DNA of 64,000 nt from a virus, in IMG/VR virus record IMGVR_UViG_3300023174_000033, positions 248,001 to 312,000 of that record; one strand, written 5' to 3'. The translations under genes were made by a program, and so were the position numbers. Shown in pieces: positions 31,150-41,350 of this stretch (position 1 is the first letter of the stretch; each line of letters starts with the position of its first letter). The notes beneath the pieces are model-generated. The model made no database searches. It saw only the letters and a list, made by a program, of their open reading frames with translations, and was not told the origin of the DNA.

Positions 31150-34100
31150 ATGGATAAGAAACTATTAGATGCTCTCAATAATTTATCAATAGGGTTAGAG
31201 ATTCTATCCCAGGCTCTTGAAGATAACGGCAAGGAAATGAAATCCGCTGTTTCTCAAGCTTTAAAATCAATTGATTTGGACAAGAAATTCAAAACTCTCA
31301 GTAAAGGTATTGAGAGTTTGGCCGATGTATCTAAAAAGATTACAGACGGACAAAATACTACCTTAAAAATCCTAGAAGAACAATCCAAAAAAATAGCTGG
31401 ATTATCCAAATCAACGACCGGTGCTAAAGCAAAGATAACGAAAGTTAATCAGGGTCCAGAATTAGCACCTCTACCTGAACAAGAAATACCTCTTAAATAT
31501 GGTGAAGTTCCAACTTTACCAGAATTGGGGAAAATTGAAGAACAGATTATTCCCATAAAGTATGGTGAGTTGCCAACTCTTCCGGAATTAGGTAAAATCA
31601 AAGAACAAATCATTCCCCTAAAATATGGAAAGGCCCCTATATTTGTAAATTTATCAAAGATTAAAGAAACTTTAATTCCTTTAAAATATGGTAAAGTCCC
31701 TATTTTTATAAATTTAGAAAAAATAAAGGAAGCGATAATTCCTTTGAAATATGGATCCGTTCCAACTTTGCCAAAAATGGCCAAAATTGAGGAACAAATC
31801 ATACCACTTAAATATGGTGATATTCCTACTTTACCAGAGATGGCAAAGGTTGAAGAACAAATCATACCATTAGTATATGGAGAACTTCCCACTTTACCTA
31901 GTATTGCGGAACAAGTTATACAATTAAAGTATGGGGAACTCCCATCTTTACCTAGTATTGGTGAGCAAATTATACCACTTAAATATGGTGAAGTTCCTAC
32001 CTTGCCTAAAATGGGTGAAATTGAGGAACAAATTATACCACTTAAATATGGTGAGGTTCCTACATTGCGAGATTTAGCAAAAGTTGAAGATCAGATCATA
32101 CCTCTTAAATATGGCGAAGTTCCGACATTGCCTGAAATGGCAAAGATTATTGAGCAAATTATACCGTTAAAGTATGGTGAGGTTCCTACCTTACCAGAGA
32201 TGGCCAAGATTAGTGAACAAATTATACCACTCAAATATGGCGAAGTTCCTACCTTACCAGAGATGGCAAAGGTTGAAGAGCAAATCATACCGTTAAAGTA
32301 TGGTGAGGTTCCTACCTTACCAGAGATGGCCAAGATTGGAGATCAGATCATACCATTAAAGTATGGAGATGTTCCTACCTTGCCTAAAATGGGCGAAATT
32401 GAGGAACAAATTATACCTCTTAAATATGGTGAGGTTCCTACCTTGCCTAAAATGGGCGAAATTGAGGAACAAATTATACCTCTTAAATATGGTGAGGTTC
32501 CTACCTTACCAGAGATGGCCAAGATTGGAGATCAGATCATACCATTAAAGTATGGAGATGTTCCTACCTTACCAGAGATGGCCAAGATTGGTGAGCAAGT
32601 TATACCATTAAAGTATGGTGAGGCTCCTACCTTACCAGAGATGGCCAAGATTAGTGAACAAATTATACCACTCAAATATGGAGATGTTCCTACCTTACCA
32701 GAGATGGCCAAGATTGGAGATCAGATCATACCATTAAAGTATGGAGATGTTCCTACCTTACCAGAAATGGCCAAGATTAGTGAACAAATTATACCGTTAA
32801 AGTATGGTGAGTTACCAACCTTACCAGAGATGGCAAAGGTTGAAGAGCAGATCATACCTCTTAAATGTGGTGAGGCTCCTACCTTACCAGAGATGGCCAA
32901 GATTGGTGAGCAAGTTATACCATTAAAGTATGGTGAGGCTCCTACCTTACCAGAGATGGCAAAGGTTGAAGAGCAGATCATACCATTAAAGTATGGCGAT
33001 GTTCCTACCTTACCAGAAATGGTCAAGATTAGTCAACAAATTATACCACTTAAATATGGTGAGTTACCAACCTTACCAGAAATGGCCAAGATTAGTGAAC
33101 AAATTATACCGTTAAAGTATGGTGAGGTTCCGACTTTGCCTGAAATGGCAAAGGTTGAAGAGCAGATCATACCATTAAAGTATGGTGAGTTACCAACCTT
33201 ACCAGAGATGGCAAAGATTGGTGATCAAATTATACCGTTAAAGTATGGTGATGTTCCGACGTTGCCAGAATTGGGTAAAATTGATTCTCAAGAAATTCCA
33301 TTATCTTATGGGAAATTGCCTGAATTGCCTAAGGTTGGTAAGGTTGATTCAATAGAACTGCCTGTTAAATATGGTAAGATGCCAGATTTACCGAAAATGG
33401 CAAAAATGAAACCAATTGAATTACCAGTAAAATGGGGTAAAATTCCAAAATTGCCACAGCTACCAAAGATATCGGCTCAAGAAATTGCATTAAAATATGA
33501 AAAAGTAAAACCATTTACACCACCAACTCCAAAAAAGGTTATCATACCAACTGAGTATGAACAGCCTAAAAATAAAGTGACGGCACCTCCTAAACAAACT
33601 GTTAAAGGACAAGCCGAATCACCAATGGATCCAAAGAAAAATAAAGGAATTAAAGAAGGTATTGGTTTAATACTATTGATGGCAGTAGCTATTGTAGCTC
33701 TTGGATTGGCATTTAAAGTAATTGGAGGTGTGAATATAGGAACTGTATTAGCTTTATCAGTTGCTATACCAATATTAGCTTTAGCATTTGCGAAAGTATC
33801 TGAATATAAAAGTCTTACTTTAAAACGAGCACTTGAATTAACGGGTGTCATGGTCGCAATTGCAACTGCAGTATTGTTATCTTCATTTATATTGTCGGCG
33901 GTGGCTCCGGTGGGCGGTGCTCAAATTCTTACCACATTGTCAATTGCTTTGATGTTTACCGTGATAGGATTTGGATTGCAACAACTCATTAATTCAGTTC
34001 AAGGATTAGGTCCGAAAGCTATGAGGAATGTATTCTTGCTTCCAATAATAATGCCAGCATTATCATTGGCAATTTTATTATCTTCATTTATACTTTCAAT

Positions 34101-37100
34101 GGTTCAACCGGTCGGTATGGTACAATTATTCTCGGCGATAGCAATTGCTGGAGTGTTCTATGTATTATCACTTGGTATTGAAAAATTAGTTGAAGGAGTT
34201 TCTAAAATAGGAGCAGGTTCTTTAGTAGCTCTGGCTATTATGCCGTTAGTATTAGCAGCATTGTCCTTTTCTATAATGTTATCATCTTATTTCTTAAGTG
34301 CAGTTGCTCCGGTTGGTATAGTTCAATTATTTACAGCTATAGGCATAGCCGCTGTATTTACTGTACTTTCCTATGGATTAAAAAATCTAATGGAGGGTAT
34401 TTCTTCAGTGGGTATAAAATCTTTGTTATTCTTACCATTCTTACCACTAATAATGGTGACATTATCACTTGCGATTGCTATGTCTAGCTATGTGTTGGGT
34501 GCGGTAAAACCAGTTGGTATCTTACAATTATTTACCGCAATATTGATTGCTGGTGTATTCTCTGTACTCGCTTATGGGTTGAATAAAATGATTTCTGCCT
34601 TGAAGGGTGTGAATCCAGCAACGGCAGCTGTAATTGCGGTCGCATTGCCAATATTACTTGTTGCGATTTCATTTGCGATAATGGCTTCTTCTTACGCATT
34701 TGCCGCTATTAAACCTATCGGATTGACACAATTCTTAACCGCATTAGCAATATCCATAATATTCATACCAATTTCATTTGCATTACCTTACATTTCAAAG
34801 GCAATTCAAAATATTAGTATTGGTAGGATAGTTTTATTACCAGTTATAATGGTCGCAATGGCGGTAGCTATTTGGTTGTCTTCGGAAATATTTGCAAAAG
34901 TAACACCTATTCCATTAGCAACATTATTTAATGTTGTAATGATCGCGATTACAATGGCGCTCGTCACACTAATACTTGGTTTTACTGCGAAATTAATTAA
35001 TAGTATTTCAATAAAGACTTTCCTGAAAGGAGCTCTCGCTATGGTTATAATCGCAACCACTATAATGACAACCTCTTTAATTCTCGCAAAGGGAGAATAC
35101 ACGAAGTATCCTTCAATTGGTTGGTTAATTGGTTCACTCTTAGGAGTTGCTGGATTCGGTATTGTGATGTTCCTACTTGACAAAGTTGGATTAAATCCAG
35201 CAAAAGTTATAACCGGAGCTATAGCGATAGTAGCAATAGCAGGTGCTATATATGTATCTTCACTTATTTTATCAAAAGGTAATTATACGAAGTATCCTAC
35301 AATTGATTGGGCAATAGGAGTTGCCGCTTCTATGATTCCGTTTGGAATAGCCTCTGTAATATTGGGAGCGATTGCGACATCAGGAGTTGGGGCATTAGCA
35401 ATTGCCGCTGGACTTGTTGCTATAATAGCTATAGCCGGAACTATCATAGCAGTTGATAAAATACTTTCAATTGGTTCGTATGGTAAATACCCAACTTTAC
35501 CTTGGGTGAAAGGAGTTGGCGCGAGTCTATTAGCATTTGGAGTTGCCACAGTTGGACTTGGTACTTTCATAGTTGGTACAATAGGAATAGGAGCTTTGGC
35601 ATTGGCTGCTGGTAAGGACGCTGTATTGGGTATTGCACAAAATATAGTAGATGCGGCAGAAATTCTATCAAAAGGTAATTTCACTGGTGGTCCAAAGAAA
35701 GAATGGGCCGAAGGTGTGGCTATTGCCCTTGGTGCATTTTCCCCAATATACTCTATGTTAGCTAAAGGTGGAATAATGAAACTTTTCACTGGTGGTCCAA
35801 GTCCTCAAGAATTTGGACAAGCAATAGTTGCAATCTGTGATAGTATTAATATAGCTGCAGAAAGATTATCCAAAGGTAAATTTATAGGGGGTCCTACAAA
35901 AGCTTGGTCGGAAGGAGTAGGACTGGGAATTGGGGCATTTGCTTCTGTTTACAAAATGTTACTCGCTAACTCCATAATGAAGATGTTTGGAGGTGGTGGT
36001 ATTGGGCCAAAAGATTTTGCAAGTGCTATTCAAGCTATATCTGCTGGATTGCTCGTTGCTGGTGAGTCCTTGTCAAAGGGCACCTTCACCGGTGGACCTA
36101 CGAAAGAATGGTCAGAAGGAGTGGCCGCTGGTATTGGTGGGTTTAGTCAAGTTTATAATATGCTTATGGCAAATGCCATAATGAAGATGTTTGGAGGTGG
36201 TGGTATTGGACCTAAAGATTTTGGAAAAGCAATTCAAGCCATATCACAAGGACTTCTAATTTCTTCGGAAATTCTAGCAAAAGGTACCTTTACGGGTGGA
36301 CCTACTAAAAAATGGTCAGAGGGGGTAGCAGCTGGCATTGGCGGGTTCAGTCAAGTATATAGCATGTTGATGTCAAATGCCATAATGAAGATGTTCGGAG
36401 GTGGTGGAATTGGACCTAAAGATTTCTCAAAAGCAGTTGAGGCAATTTCCAAAGGATTGATGGTCGCATCATTAAATTTGGCTAAAGGTAATTTCACAGG
36501 TGGTCCATCAAAAAATTGGGCAGAAGGTGTGTCCGCTAGTATTGGGGCATTCAGCAAAGTTTATAATATGTTAATTTCTAGCTCCATAATGAAAATGTTT
36601 GGAGGTGGTGGTATTAGTCCACAAGATTTTGGTAAAGCTATTGAATCAATAAGTAAGGGACTCACTAAGGCTGGTGATATTTTAAGTAAAGGTAAATTTA
36701 CTGGTGGCCCATCTGTTAGTTGGGCACTTGGTGTGAGAGAAGGTATCGGAGCATTCAGTAGCGTCTATGCTATGTTGATTAGTAGTGGTATCCCTAAAAT
36801 GTTTGGAGGTGGGTTTGGACCAAAAGATTTCGCGACGGCTATAGAAACTATGTCCGAGGCACTTAAGAAAAGTGGTAATATACTTTCAAAAGGTAAGTTT
36901 TCTGGTGGTCCAACATTAGCTTGGGCCATGGGTGTTTCCCAAGCTATCGGTGGATTCAGCAAAGTCTATGATATGATGGTGATGAATAAGGTAGCATCTA
37001 TGTTCGGAGGTGGTGGACTAGGACCTATTGAATTTGCTAAAGCGGTTGAATCTGTTTCTAAATCTTTGAATTTAGCTGGTGAACTATTAAGTGGTGGTAA

Positions 37101-40100
37101 ATTTACAGGTGGTCCAACCGAAGCTTGGGCAAAGGGAGTATCACTAGGTATAGGTGGATTTGGTAAAGTATATGGAATGTTACTAGCTAACCAAATAGCT
37201 AAAATGTTTGGTGGTGGTGGTATTGGACCGGAACAGTTTGCGGAAGCCGTGAAATCAGTTTCAATAGCTTTAACTATCGCGGGTTCTATATTGAGTACAG
37301 CTAAATTCACTGGTGGTCCAACAGAGGAATGGTCTAAAGGTGTTGCTGCTGGTATAGGAGGATTCAGTACTGTATATAAAATGTTATTACTTAACCGAAT
37401 CGCAGAGATGTTTGGTGGTGGTGGAATTGGTCCAGATCAATTCTCTGAAGCTGTCAAAACTGTCTCAACTGCTTTAGCAGTCGCTGGAATAATACTAGGA
37501 CCGGCTAAATTCACTGGTGGTCCAACAGAGGAATGGTCCAAAGGTGTTGCTGCTGGTATAGGTGGTTTTAGTACCGTTTATAAAATGTTATTACTAAACA
37601 GAATCGCAGAGATGTTTGGTGGTGGTGGTATTGGACCTACCGATTTTTCTAAAGCTGTTGAATCGGTATCAATGGCCCTTATGGTTGCTGGAAGAGCGTT
37701 GGAAAATGGTAAGTTTACCGGTGGTCCAACAGTTGCTTGGTCCGAGGGTGTTGGTAAGGCACTAGGAGCATTCAGTGCAGTCTATCGTATGATGGCCGTT
37801 AATGGTTTAGCCAAAATGTTTGGCGGTGGTGGTCTTGGACCAAATGAGTTTGCAAGTGCGATAGAAGTAGTTTCTGGTGGTTTAGTTAAAGCAGGTGAAG
37901 CCTTAGCTGGTGGTAAATTTATTGGTGGACCTACTCTTGCTTGGTCTGAAGGTGTTTCCAAAGCTTTGGGGGCTTTCTCACCGATATACACAATGTTAGC
38001 TAAAAATAAAGAGTGGATATCTGCGGGGCCTAGTATAGAAGAGTACAAAACTGCAATACGTACAGTTGCGTTGGGTATGGTGGAAGCGGCTAAAATTTTA
38101 GCTTCACCAGAGGCACAAGTGGCTTATAAAAATGGACCTTCAAAACAGTGGGCAGAGGGTGTTTCAATAGCTTTACAAGGATTCACTGGAATATTTTCAA
38201 GCTTGAACAAAGACTCAAGTTGGTTCAGTGGTGGTCAGGATTATGAATTTTATGGTAAGGCCATAGAATCTGTTGGTAGAGGACTTGTAGCCGCAGCTAG
38301 AGCAATTGGAGCAGAGGGAGTTACATATGATTTGAATAAAGTGCCAAAACCAGAATGGGGTAAAAATGTGGGTGAAGCATTCAAGGCATTTATACCAGCT
38401 TTGAAATTAGTTCAAAGTGCTGGTTCTTCATTGCCTTGGGGACAAACTGGAGCAGAGGTTGTTTTAGAGGCTATGACCGCAATCGGAGATTCTTTAGTGA
38501 ATGTTTCATTAACAATATCAAAAGGAAACTTCAAAACTATTATACCATTACCTTGGGTTACTGGTTTGAAAGATTCATTCGGTATGATGGTTGATATCTT
38601 GAAGAGGGTAAATGGTGAGAAATTTACGGAAGCAGATAGTTGGGGACCACTTGGAAATATAGCATCCGCAGTTAAAATTGTATCGCAATTATTAGTTAAG
38701 GGTATTTATCCAGAGAATTTGATACCAGATGAGTGGACAAGTTCAGTAACATCTACTTTCAATCAATTTATTTCTATAATGAAGGATTTGGGGAAAATGA
38801 CAGACTTCACTGGTATAAGAAATATCACAAATAATGTTGTTTGGGTTTCAAAAATACTTTCAAGAGGTAAATATGATTATCAAGTAAATGAAGATTGGTT
38901 GGATAGTACCAAAACAACCTTTGATAATTTCATTGAGATTCTTAAATCAGTTAGGGATTTAATACCAATGGACTATGTTAAATTTAGAGCTGTCGGTAGT
39001 AATTTGGTGTGGATTTCAAATTTATTACCAAAGGGTAAATATGATTTCATAGTACCAGAAATTTGGACCGATTCAACTGTTTCAACAATGCAAACCTTTG
39101 CTGAATTATTCTCAAGTATGGGTAGAGTTGAACCAGCTGCTTACCAAGGTATAAGAAATATGGTCAATAATATTGTTTGGACCTCTCTTATATTACCAAG
39201 AGGAAAATACGATTATTCAATACCGAAGACTTTCAGTATGAATCTAGAATCTATATTCAATGATTTCATAAAATTATCATCAATATCAGAAAAATTACAA
39301 CCTAAATCCGTTGCATCTGTTAGGATTATGTCAAGATTAGTTACTGATACCTCACTTAATTTGAAAAGAGGTTTCTTCAATACTATGATTCCAAAGGGAT
39401 GGGCACAGTCAATACAAGAGACATTCAAACAATTTGCTTTGGGTATTTCCTTTTTGAAGAAAGAAGATGTATTGAAATCACTTGACAAGACAATGTCCAA
39501 GCAATTAATGGAATTAAGTCAATGTATCATAGATGTTGCTAATTTCTTTAATAAAACAAAGACAAATTTTGATCCTAGGAGAATGCCTAGTTTGGCTTGG
39601 TCACAAGGTTTTAGTCAAATAATTTCTGCTATAATACCTGGCCTACAGTTTATGGAGGAGAATGATTCTATATTTGGATTGGGGGATAGTGGTGCGGATA
39701 AGTTGAAAAAGGGTGTACAAGCACTAGCTAATGCTGTTGTGGACGCAAGTAATATTTTATCCAAGGGTAAATTCACTGTTAGAATACCTACTGACTATTT
39801 CACAAATTTAAGTGCAAGTATACAAAGTTATATTGAAATTACCAAAAATCTCAATGGTAGTGGTAGCACAAGTAGTGAATTGTTGAGATATGTGGATGGT
39901 ATGACAAAATTAGCAGAGGCATATGATAAACTTAGTCGGGCTCTTAACAAACTAAATAGTGAAGTTAATAAGATTGACAAAGAAAAAATGGACACCTTGA
40001 AAAACATGGCTGGTTCCGTTGTATTACTTTCACTAATGGATTCCTCTCAATTTGATAAGATGATGATGTCATTAGAGAGTAAGGCTAAAATGTTTGTTGA

Positions 40101-40401
40101 GTTCTTTGATAAAACTGCTAAACAATCTTTAAAAGAGGCTCCTGGTTATCCAACCGCTGAAGTTGAGGAAGGTGCTAAAAAATTAGGCCCACAATCAACT
40201 GCAGTCAAACCTACTGCTGTTAAAAAAGAAAAGAAACCAGAAGATTTGATGAGCGAAATGAGTGGATATTTGAAACTTATGGCGACTTCTTTAGCATCTA
40301 TTCAAGGTGTTATTGGAGAGTCGCAGAAGGACATTACTTTATCTGGATATTTATCTTATAAGCAAAGTCAGGGACAAGTATTCAAATTAGGGGGTAATTA
40401 A
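31150..40401 (+). CDS. Tape measure protein, 3083 aa, three repeat regions
   Basis: This giant protein sits next to the sheath genes and has the make-up of a tail tape measure: a helical N-terminus (1-100), a long repeat section, a hydrophobic middle and helical repeats to the C-terminus. Residues about 110-797 are 33 copies of a 21-residue unit close to IIPLKYGEVPTLPEMAKIE. Residues about 825-1500 hold many membrane-like segments in repeating blocks of about 75 residues (LLSSFILSAVAPVGG and relatives). Residues about 1500-2360 are around 12 clear copies of a 72-residue block with KFTGGPTKEW and MFGGGGIGPKDF, then degenerate ones. Tape measures set tail length and are ejected, often inserting in the inner membrane. 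No peptidase or lysozyme domain was seen. If only length mattered, about 1.5 angstrom per residue would predict a tail over 400 nm, but the Pro-rich repeats may not be extended helix. Confidence 0.85.
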   Translation: MDKKLLDALNNLSIGLEILSQALEDNGKEMKSAVSQALKSIDLDKKFKTLSKGIESLADVSKKITDGQNTTLKILEEQSKKIAGLSKSTTGAKAKITKVNQGPELAPLPEQEIPLKYGEVPTLPELGKIEEQIIPIKYGELPTLPELGKIKEQIIPLKYGKAPIFVNLSKIKETLIPLKYGKVPIFINLEKIKEAIIPLKYGSVPTLPKMAKIEEQIIPLKYGDIPTLPEMAKVEEQIIPLVYGELPTLPSIAEQVIQLKYGELPSLPSIGEQIIPLKYGEVPTLPKMGEIEEQIIPLKYGEVPTLRDLAKVEDQIIPLKYGEVPTLPEMAKIIEQIIPLKYGEVPTLPEMAKISEQIIPLKYGEVPTLPEMAKVEEQIIPLKYGEVPTLPEMAKIGDQIIPLKYGDVPTLPKMGEIEEQIIPLKYGEVPTLPKMGEIEEQIIPLKYGEVPTLPEMAKIGDQIIPLKYGDVPTLPEMAKIGEQVIPLKYGEAPTLPEMAKISEQIIPLKYGDVPTLPEMAKIGDQIIPLKYGDVPTLPEMAKISEQIIPLKYGELPTLPEMAKVEEQIIPLKCGEAPTLPEMAKIGEQVIPLKYGEAPTLPEMAKVEEQIIPLKYGDVPTLPEMVKISQQIIPLKYGELPTLPEMAKISEQIIPLKYGEVPTLPEMAKVEEQIIPLKYGELPTLPEMAKIGDQIIPLKYGDVPTLPELGKIDSQEIPLSYGKLPELPKVGKVDSIELPVKYGKMPDLPKMAKMKPIELPVKWGKIPKLPQLPKISAQEIALKYEKVKPFTPPTPKKVIIPTEYEQPKNKVTAPPKQTVKGQAESPMDPKKNKGIKEGIGLILLMAVAIVALGLAFKVIGGVNIGTVLALSVAIPILALAFAKVSEYKSLTLKRALELTGVMVAIATAVLLSSFILSAVAPVGGAQILTTLSIALMFTVIGFGLQQLINSVQGLGPKAMRNVFLLPIIMPALSLAILLSSFILSMVQPVGMVQLFSAIAIAGVFYVLSLGIEKLVEGVSKIGAGSLVALAIMPLVLAALSFSIMLSSYFLSAVAPVGIVQLFTAIGIAAVFTVLSYGLKNLMEGISSVGIKSLLFLPFLPLIMVTLSLAIAMSSYVLGAVKPVGILQLFTAILIAGVFSVLAYGLNKMISALKGVNPATAAVIAVALPILLVAISFAIMASSYAFAAIKPIGLTQFLTALAISIIFIPISFALPYISKAIQNISIGRIVLLPVIMVAMAVAIWLSSEIFAKVTPIPLATLFNVVMIAITMALVTLILGFTAKLINSISIKTFLKGALAMVIIATTIMTTSLILAKGEYTKYPSIGWLIGSLLGVAGFGIVMFLLDKVGLNPAKVITGAIAIVAIAGAIYVSSLILSKGNYTKYPTIDWAIGVAASMIPFGIASVILGAIATSGVGALAIAAGLVAIIAIAGTIIAVDKILSIGSYGKYPTLPWVKGVGASLLAFGVATVGLGTFIVGTIGIGALALAAGKDAVLGIAQNIVDAAEILSKGNFTGGPKKEWAEGVAIALGAFSPIYSMLAKGGIMKLFTGGPSPQEFGQAIVAICDSINIAAERLSKGKFIGGPTKAWSEGVGLGIGAFASVYKMLLANSIMKMFGGGGIGPKDFASAIQAISAGLLVAGESLSKGTFTGGPTKEWSEGVAAGIGGFSQVYNMLMANAIMKMFGGGGIGPKDFGKAIQAISQGLLISSEILAKGTFTGGPTKKWSEGVAAGIGGFSQVYSMLMSNAIMKMFGGGGIGPKDFSKAVEAISKGLMVASLNLAKGNFTGGPSKNWAEGVSASIGAFSKVYNMLISSSIMKMFGGGGISPQDFGKAIESISKGLTKAGDILSKGKFTGGPSVSWALGVREGIGAFSSVYAMLISSGIPKMFGGGFGPKDFATAIETMSEALKKSGNILSKGKFSGGPTLAWAMGVSQAIGGFSKVYDMMVMNKVASMFGGGGLGPIEFAKAVESVSKSLNLAGELLSGGKFTGGPTEAWAKGVSLGIGGFGKVYGMLLANQIAKMFGGGGIGPEQFAEAVKSVSIALTIAGSILSTAKFTGGPTEEWSKGVAAGIGGFSTVYKMLLLNRIAEMFGGGGIGPDQFSEAVKTVSTALAVAGIILGPAKFTGGPTEEWSKGVAAGIGGFSTVYKMLLLNRIAEMFGGGGIGPTDFSKAVESVSMALMVAGRALENGKFTGGPTVAWSEGVGKALGAFSAVYRMMAVNGLAKMFGGGGLGPNEFASAIEVVSGGLVKAGEALAGGKFIGGPTLAWSEGVSKALGAFSPIYTMLAKNKEWISAGPSIEEYKTAIRTVALGMVEAAKILASPEAQVAYKNGPSKQWAEGVSIALQGFTGIFSSLNKDSSWFSGGQDYEFYGKAIESVGRGLVAAARAIGAEGVTYDLNKVPKPEWGKNVGEAFKAFIPALKLVQSAGSSLPWGQTGAEVVLEAMTAIGDSLVNVSLTISKGNFKTIIPLPWVTGLKDSFGMMVDILKRVNGEKFTEADSWGPLGNIASAVKIVSQLLVKGIYPENLIPDEWTSSVTSTFNQFISIMKDLGKMTDFTGIRNITNNVVWVSKILSRGKYDYQVNEDWLDSTKTTFDNFIEILKSVRDLIPMDYVKFRAVGSNLVWISNLLPKGKYDFIVPEIWTDSTVSTMQTFAELFSSMGRVEPAAYQGIRNMVNNIVWTSLILPRGKYDYSIPKTFSMNLESIFNDFIKLSSISEKLQPKSVASVRIMSRLVTDTSLNLKRGFFNTMIPKGWAQSIQETFKQFALGISFLKKEDVLKSLDKTMSKQLMELSQCIIDVANFFNKTKTNFDPRRMPSLAWSQGFSQIISAIIPGLQFMEENDSIFGLGDSGADKLKKGVQALANAVVDASNILSKGKFTVRIPTDYFTNLSASIQSYIEITKNLNGSGSTSSELLRYVDGMTKLAEAYDKLSRALNKLNSEVNKIDKEKMDTLKNMAGSVVLLSLMDSSQFDKMMMSLESKAKMFVEFFDKTAKQSLKEAPGYPTAEVEEGAKKLGPQSTAVKPTAVKKEKKPEDLMSEMSGYLKLMATSLASIQGVIGESQKDITLSGYLSYKQSQGQVFKLGGN
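31477..33540 (+). repeat. 33 tandem 63-bp coding repeats in the tape measure gene
   Basis: Units encode 21 residues with invariant LKYG and P-x-L-P; two units are 18 residues (near 31870-31980). Many neighbouring units are nearly identical in DNA, for example those between 32390 and 32520, which shows recent amplification or homogenisation. The first and last few units have drifted most. Confidence 0.96.
33840..34990 (+). repeat. Diverged hydrophobic repeats of about 75 residues in the tape measure gene
   Basis: Blocks recur with the order LSSFILSAVAPVG, then LFTAIxIAGVF, then a Gly-Leu helix and a short basic linker; about six blocks can be aligned by eye. Each holds two or three membrane-length hydrophobic stretches. 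Protein-level similarity is clear, while the DNA has diverged. Confidence 0.75.
35650..38240 (+). repeat. About 12 repeats of roughly 72 residues in the tape measure gene
   Basis: Each block carries (K/S)FTGGPTxxW, GVxxGIGGFSxVYxML and MFGGGGIGPxxF. Some adjacent pairs are nearly identical over 20 or more residues (the two copies around 37310 and 37510). The Gly-rich loops alternate with helices. Confidence 0.9.
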
Positions 40402-40434
40402 AAACTAATTCAGTTTCTTTTTATATAAAAAATT

Positions 40435-40863
40435 ATGAAAGTTAATTTTTTCAAAAAGATTTATTTATTCTTTACATTTTACAATAAGTTACAAAAGAAT
40501 AAAACCAATTTATTGGGAGGTTTTGGAGCTCGTGTGGATTATATTTGTAGAATTTACACGGTATTAAATATCCCAAAGGAAATGTTTGAGGAACCGTATA
40601 ATATCAGAACAACCGATATTGATGCAATTTCTCAAAATTATTTGAGAACATTCTCAACTCAATTTCAAGATTATCTTAATTCAATAGGTTTAAGGGAGTT
40701 GTTTGACATCTATGAAGTCAAAAAGGTGGATAAATTTAGTTACCTGGTTGTATTTGGTTTTTCACTTTTCAATACTAAAAAGGTGGCAAAAAATCTCATT
40801 ATTATATCTACGTTTCTTGGTATGATCATGATTATTTATGGAATTTACAATCTCATAAATTAA
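40435..40863 (+). CDS. Conserved small protein with C-terminal membrane helix, 142 aa
   Basis: The function is unknown. The N-terminus is basic and aromatic (MKVNFFKKIYLFFTFYNK), the middle is polar with an LRELFDIYEVKKVDKFSY segment, and residues about 118-140 (NLIIISTFLGMIMIIYGIYNL) make a clear membrane helix near the C-terminus. It begins 33 bases after the tape measure stop behind TTTATATAAAA and leads a plus-strand run of three small genes. A tail-anchored membrane protein next to the tape measure might act at the host membrane, but this is not shown by the sequence. Confidence 0.6.
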   Translation: MKVNFFKKIYLFFTFYNKLQKNKTNLLGGFGARVDYICRIYTVLNIPKEMFEEPYNIRTTDIDAISQNYLRTFSTQFQDYLNSIGLRELFDIYEVKKVDKFSYLVVFGFSLFNTKKVAKNLIIISTFLGMIMIIYGIYNLIN

Positions 40864-40904
40864 ACTACTAAACTTTGTCAAATATAATCTTAAAATAAAT
40901 AAAT

Positions 40905-41330
40905 ATGGCTAAATTTTATAACTTGGGTGATGATACAATCACTTTATTCAGAAGAGTATTTCAGAGGAAATCTTTTCCATTTAATGTTGGATTTCAATTT
41001 GTTGGATGCGAGTCACAAAAGAATCTAATAAAGATAACAAAATTACCTGATCAATTTTCTTTCATTTTAGAGAAAGAACTTCTTGTGATCATTAATGAAG
41101 ATTTGATTCAAGTTTATGATGAAGAATCAACCCAAATTCTAATTGAACAAGAAATTGATAAAATTTCGGTAAATATGGATACCGGTAAAATCAAAATGGT
41201 GAAGCCAGATCTGTCAACCTTTTCAAGTCTTATTAACAAATATGGAATTGATAAAATTGCAAGGGCTAATAAAGTTGAGGAACTTTATCAAGAACAAAAA
41301 AATGATCAAGAAATTGATTTTTTAAATTAA
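40905..41330 (+). CDS. Conserved phage protein, 141 aa, unknown function
   Basis: The sequence has the feel of a conserved virus family (LIKITKLPDQFSFILEKELL, then ILIEQEIDKISVNMDTGKIK and NKYGIDKIARANKVEELY), with many invariant-looking residues and a helical end. The ILIEQEIDKI stretch sits where a metallopeptidase HExxH helix might be expected, but the two His residues are missing, so peptidase activity cannot be claimed. It is the second of three small co-directional genes between the tape measure and a bidirectional terminator. Confidence 0.55.
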   Translation: MAKFYNLGDDTITLFRRVFQRKSFPFNVGFQFVGCESQKNLIKITKLPDQFSFILEKELLVIINEDLIQVYDEESTQILIEQEIDKISVNMDTGKIKMVKPDLSTFSSLINKYGIDKIARANKVEELYQEQKNDQEIDFLN

Positions 41331-41350
41331 AAAAAATAAAATAAAATTAT

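Noticed and set aside
31449-33026. Several open frames opposite the tape measure repeats
   Set aside because: They are antisense shadows kept open by the 63-bp periodicity, with no start signals and the same repeat in reverse.
40905-41330. Metallopeptidase assignment for the 141-residue protein
   Set aside because: The expected HExxH motif is absent; only a loosely similar ILIEQEI helix is visible.
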